Shown here piece after piece: positions 47,545 through 58,338 of a stretch of DNA of 64,000 nt; positions within the stretch are counted from its first letter, which is position 1; each line of letters begins with the position of its first letter. The stretch covers positions 1,370,001-1,434,000 of the forward strand of contig CAXKWD010000010.1 in NCBI GenBank assembly GCA_964059195.1, read 5' to 3'. The notes beneath the pieces were generated by a model. The model was not told the origin of the DNA. It saw nothing but the letters and a program-made list of their open reading frames with translations, and ran no database searches. A program made the position numbers and the translations under genes. This stretch comes from Ectobius pallidus (Eukaryota; Arthropoda; Insecta; Blattodea; Ectobiidae).

Positions 47545-48200
47545 TGCTGAAATACTATTACAAGTTCCCTGGGTGCTCATGAGGATATTATGAACATGGA
47601 AAAAACAATCATATGTACAGATTCTCCAAACAGCCCCAAGATGTCCTGGAAAACTATTTGTAATATTCCAAATGGGGTGAGTTGTAATAATTTTTATGTT
47701 TGTGAAGACCATTTGTTGCAAAAAGACATGAACTACACTATAGACAAATTAAATAAAGGTATGATGTGATTCCAAAGCTTTTGCCTATCCATGAAAATGA
47801 TAGGCCCATTCACAGTTCCGATACTGATACATTGTCGGTATTGGTAAGTGTCAGTTCTGATAGGCCCACTGACGCTTCCGATACTGATATATTATCGGTA
47901 CCAGTAAGTGTCAGTTCTGATAGGCCCACTGATACTTCCTATACTAATACGTTATTGGTACCGGTAAGTGTCAGTTCTGAAAATGGGCCTAGTAGTCATG
48001 GCAGTTCAGATTCTCAAGGCGATGATTACTCATTTCTGTCCTCTCCCTCTTTTGATAATGAAGGAGGTGTCTTAGGTACTGAAATTCCAAAATCAGATTT
48101 AACTCCCAGAAAATCTAAGACGTATAAAATCCAAAGATACGCTACTGCTAAGTTCTCAAAATTAAATATCTTTAAAAATGAACCGAACGACATGAAATAA
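47545..48200 (+). pseudogene. THAP-domain protein fragment with tandem 20-residue repeats
   Basis: The first part reads KFPGCS, a TGA stop (47578), then GYYEHGKNNHMYRF. After a frame change it continues MSWKTICN ... NNFYVCEDH (the C..H ligand pair of a THAP C2CH finger). The first zinc cysteine appears as Y. A further frame change near 47763 leads to an open 144-codon stretch (47766-48200) rich in Ser/Asp, containing three 20-residue repeats (SSDTDTLSVLVSVSS-type) and ending KNEPNDMK then TAA. THAP domains bind DNA and occur in host regulators and in P-element-like transposases; which applies here is unknown. TGTGCTTTCAG at 47510-47520 could be a splice acceptor. Confidence 0.65.
47799..47978 (+). 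repeat. Three 60-bp tandem repeats in the THAP-linked frame
   Basis: Units 47799-47858, 47859-47918 and 47919-47978 each run from GATAGGCCCA to GTCAGTTCT. Length is a multiple of three and changes are mostly conservative, so the frame stays open across all three. Confidence 0.95.
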
Positions 48201-48582
48201 TAATTATGAATAGATATGAAGAGCTGTGGATCCATTATGCCCTTTTGGAAGTCTTTTATATTAAAATTTTCTACAAACAGTAAGTTTTAGCACAAAATCG
48301 GTATGCAATGTCAGAAATCTGTAAAAATAACCTTTCTAACGATACCTCATTCGTGCCTGTACAATTAGGACGTGTTGAGAGAAAGGGATCTTGACTTGAG
48401 AAATAATATATATGATGGAAAATTTTGCATGGAACTTATCATGCCATAACTCCTGATTGATAAACATTTTGTTGTTCAAAGTTGCGTGCGATCTTCATGA
48501 GTCGACATTGAAACATAACGCTCCATGTATATTCTACTGCATTTTAAGGTCCGAATGCTCTATATATTGTGTGAGCAAGAAC

Positions 48583-49290
48583 CTACAGCGAGTTCCACAC
48601 AAGAGTTGGCCAATGATGTTGGTTTCTGCATCGCGGCAGGCACAGCTCAACTCCCGAGCGATCAGGTGAAATATCTATGCAAATAAAGCCACGATCGGTG
48701 TAATGATTCAGGTTCTCACATTTACAGTTAAAATTACAATGCAAATAAACATGTACCTCATCACAAGAGATGTTGGAAATGTTCTCCTCTTGCATCCACA
48801 CAATACTGGCACCTTTTTAGGAAATTTTCTTTCACGCGCTTAAGTTCAGCTTCCGAGATAGAATAAATTTCTCTTGTGATATTGTCTTTAAGTTCTTTTA
48901 ATGTATGGGAAATTGACCTATTGACCTATACACTTTATTTTTCAAGTTTCCCCATAAATAATATTCACATGCTGTTAGAAGAACTTAAAGACAATATCAC
49001 AAGAGAAATTAACTCTATCTCAGAAGCTGAACTTATGCGCCTGAAAGAAAATTTCCTAAAAAGGTGCCAGTGTGGATGCAAGAGGAGAACATATCCAACA
49101 ACTCTTGTGATGAGGTACGTGGTTATTTTCATTGTAATTTTAACTGTAAATGTGAGAACCTGAATCATTATACCGATCGCGGCTTTATTAGCTTAGATAT
49201 TTCACCCAATCGCTCGGGGAGTTGGAGCTGTGCCTGCCACGACGAGGAAACCTGTGTCATTGGCCAACTCTTTCATGGGACTCATTGTAA
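48583..49290. mobile_element. 708-bp palindromic element from a mariner-like transposase 3' end (copy 2, complete)
   Basis: Two ~320-bp arms (48583-48905 and 48974-49290) are inverted copies separated by a ~65-bp asymmetric loop. The left arm, on the minus strand, keeps an open transposase-like C-terminus (LKDNITREI, KENFLKRCQYCVDARGEHF, stop); the right arm has lost ~11 bp in CQYCVD and is frameshifted. Outer ends read CTACAGCGAG and CTCATTGTAA. Compared with 1-469 the loop is reversed, as expected for opposite insertion orientation of one family. Confidence 0.85.
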
Positions 49291-49796
49291 TTATGCACTA
49301 TTTTATAAACTACAAGTCAAAGTTGCTTTGGATCAACTTCATAATTTATTCTATGTCTAGTAGGGTTAAGTGGGGTAATTGTAAATGATATTTACAGATT
49401 CAAGTTTAAAATTTGTTAGTTTTTCTCAGTTTTTTCCTAACATTTAATTGTTTCTACAACAAATCTTGTATGCCCCTGATTGTACTGGAGACTTCTAGGA
49501 TTTAAAATTAACTTTTTGGGCACATAAATAGATGTTTACAATGAACCCATGCTTTTGTTGTTAATAACCATCCTTTACCTTAGTTACTATAGTTTTGATC
49601 TCTTTAAACATTATTAAATACAACTTTCTTCAAATTTTAATGATGTCTGCTGCTTTGCTTCATGAAGTAAACTGTCAGTGTTTTATTAAGTCAAAATTGA
49701 ACTTTTAAAAACATATACTTGGTTGTCATTTGTGAAAATAAAAAGAGGGAAGAGTAAAGACTGTAATTATAACAAATATCTAACTGAAATAAACTA
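49291..49796. other. No feature seen
   Basis: AT-rich sequence between the palindromic element and a THAP remnant. Confidence 0.3.
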
Positions 49797-50045
49797 TTAC
49801 AAAATTTCCCAGTAGGCATTTACATTTACCAAGAATCTACAATTACCACATCTGACCCTGTTGTTTTCTGAATCTTTTTCAAGGAAGTGGTCTTCACAAA
49901 TGAAGTAATTAGCACAATTAACTTCATTGCCTAGATTGCATATATTTTTCCAGTTGATAGGGATTCTCAGGGTAGGGGTCCCAGATGTCCTGATTTTACT
50001 TTCTCGCATATATTTAGTGTAGAGAAAGTATTGTGATCGTGACAA
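49797..50045 (-). pseudogene. Second THAP half-domain, opposite strand
   Basis: The frame contains INWKNICNLGNEVNCANYF followed by ICEDHFLEKD. This aligns position by position with MSWKTICNIPNGVSCNNFY followed by VCEDHLLQKD at 47632-47740. The N-terminal PGC part is not visible. The two remnants thus come from related THAP sequences placed head-to-head around the palindromic element. Confidence 0.6.
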
Positions 50046-51727
50046 AAATCAAAGTCGAGATAATATCGGGAAAGCATGTTTCAGGATTGCTAGAAACCGA
50101 AAAAAATATTTTTGGAATGACATCTGTCCGTCTGTCTGTGGACAAGCACAGCGGGTAAACGGTTCGTTGTATTTACTTCATTTTTTAAACTAAGGACTTT
50201 TTCGGAATTTTATCGACCGCTCAGAAATTGAGTTTTATAACTGAAATATTAAGGGGACTTTTCATGAACGTATTTTGAAAAACTGGCTCTAGCGATTTTA
50301 ATGAAAAATTAAAATTGGAAACACTTATCTATGACTAACAAAATGGCTGTATCCGTTTTTCTGCAAAAATGACTTAGGGGGTACTTTACTCGTATCCATT
50401 TTCAATTTTTCTAGGCTATTTCCATTACATTGGTCTATACATGGAAAGTTATTACAGACAAGTTGTAGAGAAAATTAAAAAGAACATTATTTGTTAAACG
50501 CATTTATTTATAAAATTAATAGGTGTCAAGATAAAAACGATATAACATGACTTAAATGCAAATTTCAGAACAAACATTTGGATTAAAATATGAATATTCT
50601 TTTGTTGCCCATAGTGGCAAGAATACTATAATCTAGATATTGTTGTGACATATAGTCAGTTCACCACAGTCGTAATGAAAACACCAAAATCAATTAGAGG
50701 AAGGTGGTATGGAGTAATAGGGAAGAGGTCGATGGTTCAAATCAAATTTCATGGCTAAAGAAATTTACCAATAAACTCTTGTAATAACTCATTAGTGCAG
50801 CATTTACTTCTATTGTTCAGCTATATCTCAATGTATCCTGTATTTTGGCCTTTGTGATTGAAGAAACCATGCAATTATTCTTCTTCTTATTATTAATACA
50901 ACTATTATTTCACGGTAAAAGCATTGAACATAAAGATCGACCCTCATGCTTTCCATTCTAGATACTTGTTAGTTTCATTACTGTTATCATTAACTGTTTT
51001 CTGTAAAAAATCTTCTGATTTTAAATTTAAAAAGCGAGAAACTTAATATTTTGCTACTGATCGGTTACTGGCACTCAATAGAAGAAAGCAGCTAAAAGTT
51101 TCCCTTTTTCTATTAACTGTAGCATGCAATGAGTTTTTTGGCATGGATACAGCATCAAGGAGGTAGATGCTCACGTCCATACGTTAGTGGTATTCGTATA
51201 TTTTGTTTTCTCACTTCTCTGTGTTCTGGCGAATAAAACCACGTGCTTGAACTCATATGTAAAATGCCCAAGAAAAAATGTTCTTTCAATGACCGCCAAG
51301 TGTCCCGGTTTTTTCTTGTCAAGAAATGGGACCCCTATTGTAGGGGAAAAATGCTTGAATCCCAATGGTTTATATGAGTAAAAATTGTACATCTTGAATG
51401 TAGATGTATCTGCTGGAAATGTAGATTACAAGTCATTTATAACTATTGGTGCAATCTATGTTAGCCTATTTATTAATATAACTTAGTATAATCAATGTGT
51501 TTTGGATCTTCAATTACAGTGTAATATGAAAAAAAAGCTGTGTAAATACTTAATGCTGATTTATAAAGTAATAAATTTAATATTATTTGTTGGATATATT
51601 ATGTGAATATTTTATCCTTTTTTTCCTTCTCTCCTTTTATTGTATTTAACAAAATATTACATGATTTATGTTTAATACATTTTCTTTTTAGACTGGCTAA
51701 AGTCAAATCACTGAAACTTAACTTTTT
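50046..51727. other. No recognised gene
   Basis: CTGTCCGTCTGTCTGTGG at ~50126 echoes the 5' part of the HINE-like family, but the rest differs. The overlapping 64- and 73-codon frames around 51171-51392 carry no motif. Confidence 0.35.
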
Positions 51728-51790
51728 GTTATTAAGTGCCAGAATGGTATTCTTGATTTTTTACCAAATCAGTTGACCAGTAACCCCCCT
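51728..51790 (+). mobile_element. Helentron/HINE-like repeat, fragment d
   Basis: TTATTAAGTGCCAGAATGG, the family's left end, jumps directly to ACCAAATCAGTTGACCAGTA, part of the tandem unit; the interior is deleted. Confidence 0.6.
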
Positions 51791-52064
51791 CTCCAAATGA
51801 ATCCAGACTCTTAGATGTATATCTGCTATTGACGGGGATAACTTATGGTAAGTAAACACATTAACAATAAGTATTTGTCAGTATTTTGTTAAACACATAT
51901 TGTGGTAGTAGCGTAATTGAGATTTATAGTTTGGGAAGGATATTTATTTACAATGGTGCTAAAGAATTTCGTACGGTACTAAACATATTATTATAATATT
52001 TAAATAGGTACTCCATTAATAAATATTTATGTTTCAGACAGGCTTATAACAATATTAATGTAGT

Positions 52065-52293
52065 ACATATCGCTGCCTCAGTTCAATACTAAGACATCTT
52101 AAAATCTGATGTTTTGAGAAAAGAGCATTTATGTAGTTAGTTTTTATGCTAAATATACATTTACAAGTCTCTTACCTTTTATACATGCAAACTGTCGAAA
52201 TATAAATATGGACGGAAGTTGTCATAAATATATAAATGCTCTCAAAACATCAGATTTCAAGATGTCTTAGTATTGAATTGGGACAGCGATGTT
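52065..52293. mobile_element. Palindrome-ended MITE (~225 bp)
   Basis: ATCGCTGCCTCAGTTCAATA at the left is mirrored by ATCGCTGTCCCAATTCAATA from the right. Inverted identity runs ~65 bp through CTAAGACATCTT, ATCTGATGTTTTGAG and GCATTTAT. TA lies just outside each end (52062, 52292), suggesting TA duplication and a Tc1/mariner-type mobiliser. No coding capacity. Confidence 0.8.
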
Positions 52294-53180
52294 ATTAGGA
52301 CAATGATTCAAATTTCCCTCTCATACCTCTAGTTCCTACCAGGCAACTAGGCGCGCTGCGATCGCTTCGTGTTTCCAAGATTTAACACAGAGGGTGCACT
52401 TCTAATAAGTTTGTGTTCTGTGATCACTTCTACTGTAGCTTTCGCACGGTGTGCAAGTGCTTCTTGCTTCTTGGCCTCATACGCCATAGAAGTACTTTGT
52501 ACTTTATTTGATTGATATCATAGTGATCGGGGAGGATCCCGTTCACTCTACAAAAGTATTTATTCTAATTAAAATCAGTGAACTACAGGTTTGCGGTACA
52601 ACTGATTTATAGTTGATACCAACATTAGCATCAGTGTGCAAGTAAGTACTTTGGTCGACGAGAACTTTAAGATTACTATCTACTGTAGTAATTCTCACAC
52701 CAGAATTACGTAACATCATCAATATTAGTACACGCACTAACGATCGTTCTACTATCCTGACAGTCATATTACATTGCTCACACTTTCAATTTCAGACATT
52801 TTGTTGGAGTATAATTAGTAAGCAAAATAAACTTACTCATAACAGTTCTAAAATACTTATATTATTAAAACTAACTATAAGAGCACCCAGAACCAACCCC
52901 ACATTCCCCGAGATACGAAGAGATTCCTTGATGCATCCGACTGAAGCTACCGAGGCCGGCTCAGAAGACTAGTGTATTTCCTGTAAGTACTTTAAAAAGA
53001 TCATAAACTTCAAAGCTGTAACATTTTGACATTGCAGCGGGTGAGCCGTAACACTATATAACATAGCTTTTAAGATACGTACATTTTTTTCATAATCACA
53101 GGAAGGTTTTTTGTTCGCCCTATAGCCTATTAGAATATTTTTTGTTTTGTTAATTTACTCTTCAATATGCATATATATGT
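52294..53180. other. No gene seen
   Basis: No motif-bearing frame. GC content rises slightly near 52900-52970. Confidence 0.35.
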
Positions 53181-53181
53181 A

Positions 53182-54060
53182 AAGTGCCTTTTTTTTTACT
53201 CGTGGCCGGGCGGTCGGCTGGAGGTAGCTGCGAGCGCACAGTGCTTCTCACCGTTCCTGGCTCCCGCCTTTCTCCCCGTCTGTGCATGTGCGGTCGTTGC
53301 TAGCGGAGGTTCTTGTTTTCTTCTTTGTGGTTAAATTGTGATAGTTCTGTTATAATGCCAAGAAGTGTGTATACTTTAGCACACCGCATATTCATGTATG
53401 ATTCCTATGTGCAAACAGAGTTCTGTAGAGAAGTGACACGGCTATTTGTAGACAGATTCCTGGTATCCCTGTGCCTCACAGATAGACAGTTCGTAAACTT
53501 GTTAACAGATTCAGAGAAACGGGTTCTGTTCTTGATAAGAAATTAAAAAAAAATCGCCGTGTGCTTACAGAGAAAAAACTCGATGAGATAGGACAAAAGT
53601 TAGAACGTAGCCCAAGAAAATCTCTGAGTAGGTTATCACAGGAAACGGGGGTTTCACAATTCTCGGCTTGGAAAGCCACTAAACTTATGAAATTAAAACC
53701 ATATAAGATAACCATAGTTCAGGAACTGCAACCACGTGATACTGTGAGTAGAGTAAATTTCTGCAATTGGATGTTGGGTAAAGTTAATGATGGCTCTATG
53801 GAACCAAAGTTAATTTTTTTACAGACGAAGCATGGTTTCATTTACATGGTCATGTATTGACACACAACAACAGATACTGGAGTGCAGAAAAACCCGATAT
53901 TGTACACGAAATACCATTGCATGACCAGAAAATTGGTGTTTGGTGTGCTGTGTGTGTGCACTGACGGGGAGAAAGGCGGGAGCCAGGAACGGTGAGAATC
54001 ACTGTGCGCTCCCAGCTACCTCCAGCCGACCGCCCGGCCACGAGTAAAAAAAAGGCACTG
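53182..54060. mobile_element. Mariner-type deletion derivative with ~105-bp terminal inverted repeats
   Basis: Left AAGTGCCTTTTTTTTTACTC and the mirror of the right end CAGTGCCTTTTTTTTACTCG start inverted repeats extending ~105 bp (53182-53288 and 53957-54060). TA flanks both ends (53180-53181, 54061-54062), as in Tc1/mariner/IS630 insertions. The interior holds only the first ~60% of a transposase gene, and the right inverted repeat directly follows the truncation point, so this is an internally deleted, non-autonomous copy. Confidence 0.85.
53355..53950 (+). pseudogene. N-terminal part of DUF4817-type transposase
   Basis: The ATG at 53355 starts MPRSVYTLAHRIFMYDSYVQ, the helix-turn-helix start of this insect family, followed by FVNLLTDSEK. 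After a frame change near 53545, LTEKKLDEIGQKLERSPRK, SLSRLSQETGVSQFSAWKAT, LQPRDTVSRVNFCNWML and PKLIFL appear. A further shift gives the HLHGHV block and IGVWCAV. The first catalytic Asp region is partly destroyed and everything after GVWCAV is deleted. Motifs assign the family clearly; three or more frame breaks make it non-functional. Confidence 0.85.
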
Positions 54061-54099
54061 TATAATATATATTATATGTATAAACTGTATATTTATATA

Positions 54100-54560
54100 G
54101 TCACGGGTAAAGCTAGAAAACCGGATAAACGTAGGTCTATCCGGGTAATTTACGCTTTACCCGATCAGTTTGGGTAAAGCGCGATCTTCCGTCATGCCTC
54201 TGGGTGAAGCTGGTTTCTTACTTTATTACGGATCTGGACATGCGGAATATGGTAGGTTAGAGTGGGTTAAGTTAGGCTAAGTTAGGTTAGGTTAAGTTAA
54301 GTTAGATTAGTTTAATTCCAAGTATCATTCAATCCCATCCTGTTCAAACAAGTAGGCTACTAATTAGCATTTAAAGTAATTTCAGTTCCATTAATAGTAA
54401 TTTGAAAGTGTTGTTTGTTTGAAATTCGTCTTTACCTAGTAGATATTAGGTAAACCTAAAGATTACCCGAGTAAAGCTAGAAATGTACATTTCATTTCAA
54501 CTTGACCCAGTGCTTTTGGATAATGCGTACTTCACCCAGGTAAAGCTGGTTTTAATCAAT
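54100..54560. repeat. Region with repeated GGTAAAGCTAG motifs and a degenerate TTAGG stretch
   Basis: GGGTAAAGCTAGAAA, GAGTAAAGCTAGAAA and GGTAAAGCTGGTTTT-type motifs recur (54105, 54472, 54538) in one orientation, together with TTTACCC motifs in reverse. 54251-54310 is a degenerate TTAGG array (GTTAGGTTAGGTTAAG). Confidence 0.6.
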
Positions 54561-54562
54561 TT

Positions 54563-55155
54563 CGAGCTCAACTCGTAACACGCACACACACCTACACCCT
54601 AGGTAGGCCTATACCGGTCCCATAAGTAGGCTCTTTCTTGTATCTTATTAATCAAAACAAAATAAAAATATTTTATGTTCTTACAATATCTTTCTTCTAG
54701 AGAAAGTCACATTACTTTGCTCCAGTTCGAGAAATATACAGTATCATAACGGATCAGAGTTTGATTCGTCTCTCTGATTGATAGTACATCACAGGGCAAT
54801 GGTGATGTAACTTTGTACTCTAATTATATTTAATAATTTTCAATTTGATGTTGTATAGAACGAAAATAACATGATTTTTCAATAAGTTTCTCGGATAGAA
54901 TTTTCATTATTCCCCGTACTTCGTGTATGAAATGTAACTTGTGTGAGGATCAATCAGCTCCTAGAAATATCCACCTGTGCTCCTCGTTATACACATATTT
55001 ATGCGTATCTTGACACTAACACCTGCTGACGCCCACGTAAACAACTTTTCATCTTCTCTCTGTGGGACTCTGTTTCTTTGGAGCATCACACATTCTATTG
55101 TGTTATTTTTAGTTTTAGTATTTACTTTCTTCATCAGGGTGGGCCAGTTGGTTGT
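54563..55155. other. No gene seen
   Basis: An 86-codon hydrophobic frame (54977-55237) crosses the left end of the hAT element at 55164 and is therefore unlikely to be a gene. Confidence 0.35.
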
Positions 55156-55163
55156 ATATTGGG

Positions 55164-56393
55164 TCGGGGCGGCTCGCGAAAGGATACTGGGAAGCTGTAT
55201 TTACCAGAAATATCCCGACTCTCCTTCTCTAATTTAAAAAATCCCTCTCTCATCTACATGCATACACTCCAAACAGAGCGCTCGCAAAGAGAAGTCAATT
55301 CCTCACCTGGTATTGTAGTCCTGATAACAAGGTACGAAGAAACAAGGAACTTCCAGTCTCCGAAGAGAAAATCCCCGCCCACAAGGCATTCATTCCTGCC
55401 GTTTCAAGGACGGAATTCACGTGAAACAGAACTGCGATTTGTGCAGCAACTTGGTAGTTTTAACGTTTCACAAGAGGGTGCAGTTTTTGTAAGTTTAACA
55501 CATTGAACAACGTGTGGTAATTTTATTACATATTTATAGGTATTTAATTTCATCAAGTTAACAATTCAGGGGGAATTTGAAATTATCTGGATATAAAACA
55601 GTCTGCAACAGGCCGTGAAAGAATTATTGTACTAGGAGGTGCTTACTGTGATGTGCATAAGAATTTCGAATGGTGGGCAGTTACGATATTAAAAACGAGA
55701 TATTTTGTTGTCCATGTATTTTGTTTGGTGGGGACTTTAACAGAACTCAGAAAGCATAGGCCTAACCGATCGTAGGAAACTAATTGATGATTTTAATAAA
55801 CACGCAAATTCGCCGAAATATCTAAATAACACCTTGAAGTTAGCCATGTTGGGAAGAGCAACCATTCAGAAGTGTTTATGTTCAGCTCATAAGCAGCTGT
55901 TGAGCGTCATAATAATGTAAAAAATAGAACCATTAGGCTTATTGGCTGTATCAGGTTTTGTGAAACAAAAAAAGCAAACGAGTTACCATTATTAGGGCAA
56001 ATTTAAAAATTTAGAATCATCAACGGCGCAGTCAAGATCTTGCAGTTTTTTCTAGCTATCTAGGAGTTTACAGGCATCATTTTCAGAAATTGTGAAAGTC
56101 GTACTCATAGCTGTCACCTTACCAACGACAACTTTAGACGAACTATGTTTCTCGTGTTTGAAAAGAGTAAAATCCTATCTTAGAAATGCGATGGAAAGAG
56201 AGTCTGGTCACATTAACTATATTGTCCATTGAGAGACTGGGCTGAACAAAATTCCGGAATTTAATAAAGGTGATAGAAAACTTGGCCACCTATAAGGCGA
56301 GAAGCAACTGTAAGTAAAGTAAGTGGCTTTGTTAGGTCTAATACGTATTTTGCATGCAGACCCCCCTCAAGTGATATCCTTGAGCCGCCACTG
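55164..56393 (+). mobile_element. hAT element with transposase remnants and perfect 8-bp target duplication
   Basis: Perfect 8-bp direct repeats ATATTGGG (55156-55163 and 56394-56401) flank it. The left end TCGGGGCGGCTCGCGAAAGG and the mirror of the right end CAGTGGCGGCTCAAGGATAT share GGCGGCTC and AGGATA; CAGTGGCGGCTC is a known hAT-type terminus. The 1230-bp interior carries fragments of a transposase. Confidence 0.85.
55600..56260 (+). pseudogene. hAT transposase fragments (ZMYM/TTF-finger type)
   Basis: Blocks in different frames resemble this family: a YDIKNEIFCCPCILFGG-like TTF finger (55675-55730), FNKHANSPKYLNNTLKLAML (55790-55850), and a C-terminal dimerisation-like LCFSCLKRVKSYLRNAMERE (~56145-56205). 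The middle with the catalytic residues is largely absent, so the copy is internally deleted. Confidence 0.7.
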
Positions 56394-56401
56394 ATATTGG
56401 G

Positions 56402-56774
56402 ACTTCTTGAAGTCATTCACTTCGTCTCCAATGAGGGGTTATTAATACAGATGTTCAGTCTTATCTCACTGAAAATTGTATTCTTTAAAGGAAAATTTGT
56501 CATAGCCTACGCTGAATCCTAGACCACTAGGCCCCCTCAGGACGACGGCGAACGACGAAAAAGTGTCTTTGGGCAAAGTTTGTGTTCTATATTACTGCAA
56601 ACACCATTAGCATAAAGCCTGTTCGAGGTCTTTTTTCAGAGTTCCAAGCGAGGAGACCATGCGAGTTGATTTAAGGTTTTGCCAATTTTCGTAAACAATA
56701 TTAGGCCTGGGGAGAAATTTTAAGGGCAATATACTTTTGATTTACAGATCATGGCCTTCCCCATGCTCGATTGA
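56402..56774. other. No feature seen between two hAT elements
   Basis: No motif-bearing frame. Confidence 0.3.
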
Positions 56775-57411
56775 GATATAGCTAGAGGTGTACATATTCA
56801 GATTTTAGCTTGCCTGCCCCTTTGAAATTCTGCAACCAGTCACAGCTTTTAACTTGCTTGACTTAAAAGCAAGCCAGATTACAACGATGATAAGAAATAC
56901 TGTCGCTATGAGTCACAAGCTCTTCATAACTTGGTGGGTTGCACAGGACCTAAGGAAACTGCAAGGCCTGGCGGAAAGAATATGAAACTGGGTATAGCAG
57001 TGCACTGGTTAGTCGTGCAGTTACGTAGTTGAGGAACTTCATATGTGTTTAGAGAATTTTACCCTGAAGGAAGCCGAGGAGAAACTAAAATGTGGACAGT
57101 TTGAATTATCAATGAACAAAGGTACTAGTCCGGCATGGGAAAAATGTTCAAACATTTTCGAGAAAACATCATAAAATCATTAATAACAATAACAAACATC
57201 CCTTTAGGCAAGCCTACAAGCTGAGATAGATTTCGAAGTGCTTTTGTTTTAATTTATTGTCGCTGCGTAGCACTCTTCTTCTTTAGCCTTGGCATGACAA
57301 ACCCGCAATAATAACTGCAAAAAAGAGGAAAGAGAACTTTTTCAAACATTCAAATCTCGCCTTATATGAGAACTATCAAGAAACTAGTTATTGATTTGTA
57401 TAGTACTCATC

Positions 57412-57505
57412 GTCAACGACCATACCACGTTGAAAACACCGGTTCTCGTCCGATCACCGAAGTTAAGCAACGTTGGGCGCGGTTAGTACTTGGATGGGTT
57501 ACCGT
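57412..57505 (+). pseudogene. 5S rRNA-derived leader (first ~95 nt)
   Basis: GTCAACGACCATACCACG, TTCTCGTCCGATCACCGAAG, TTAAGCAACGTTGGGCGCGG and TTAGTACTTGGATGGGTTAC follow the conserved 5S order. The internal promoter elements (A box, intermediate element, C box) are present, so this part could drive polymerase III by itself. The last ~25 nt of 5S are replaced by the tRNA-like SINE head, so it is not a functional rRNA gene. Confidence 0.9.
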
Positions 57506-57901
57506 CGGCCGCGGTGGTCTAGAGGTAGCGTGCCCGCCTCTAGATCCGCAGGGCGCGGGATCAAACCCGGCCGCGGTCGATGGATTTTTCAGGACGTAAA
57601 AATCCTGGGCACGGAGTCCTCCGGGAGGGACTTTAAGCTGGGGGTCCCGTGTCGTAGATTTACGGCACGTAAAAGAACTCCAAGCCTAAATTAGAGCCTC
57701 TGGACAAAATTTCTCGGCCCTTTCACGTTCAAGAATACTTAGTTTCCAGAGGGGGGTTGCGAGGCGATGGGCTTACCACCTGTCCCTCTACCCTCTCTCG
57801 GAAAATAAGCATATCAAAATTAGTATAGGTAACGAAACCTCCATTGGAGGCCCCTTCGCCCCATCTGGGGATCATAGGGTACCAGATACAGATACAGATA
57901 C
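57412..57901 (+). mobile_element. Composite 5S rRNA-tRNA SINE with 12-bp target duplication
   Basis: ATAGTACTCATC flanks the unit on both sides (57400-57411, 57902-57913). Inside, a 5S-rRNA-derived leader (57412-57505) is fused to a complete family-B tRNA-derived SINE (57506-57901) with an ACAGAT tail. Because the duplication encloses both parts, they were retrotransposed as one RNA. Confidence 0.85.
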
Positions 57902-58240
57902 ATAGTACTCATCAAGAGCTTTTCAACGATACCCCACAAGACGTAGTTTCGAAAATTTCGAATTTCCATCCCCATAACACCACCCCCATTCGTACTCCCT
58001 AACCCCCTGTCACTGTGTCACTGTGAACTCTATAAGGAGTACTCCAATTTATTCAATCAAAGTTTCCCTCTATACTTCATAGGAGCCGAGATATAAATGT
58101 TTTAAAATTTAAACCCCCTCCCCGACCACCCTCTTGCGCCAATTTTGCTCATTAACGAACTTGTCTCAACTATTGGGCCTAGAAATAACAAAATAAAATT
58201 TGATTCAAATATCTTGAAAATTACGGCCGCTAGCTTGTAA

Positions 58241-58332
<92 letters not shown>
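58241..58332. repeat. (TA)n microsatellite
   Basis: Nearly uninterrupted TA, ~90 bp. Overlapping Ile-Tyr frames are artefacts. Confidence 0.95.

Positions 58333-58338
<6 letters not shown>

Noticed and set aside
54251..54310. Telomere end
   Set aside because: Array is short, degenerate and internal, with ordinary transposon sequence on both sides.
57412..57505. Functional 5S rRNA gene
   Set aside because: Lacks the last ~25 nt, is fused to a SINE and lies within a target duplication.
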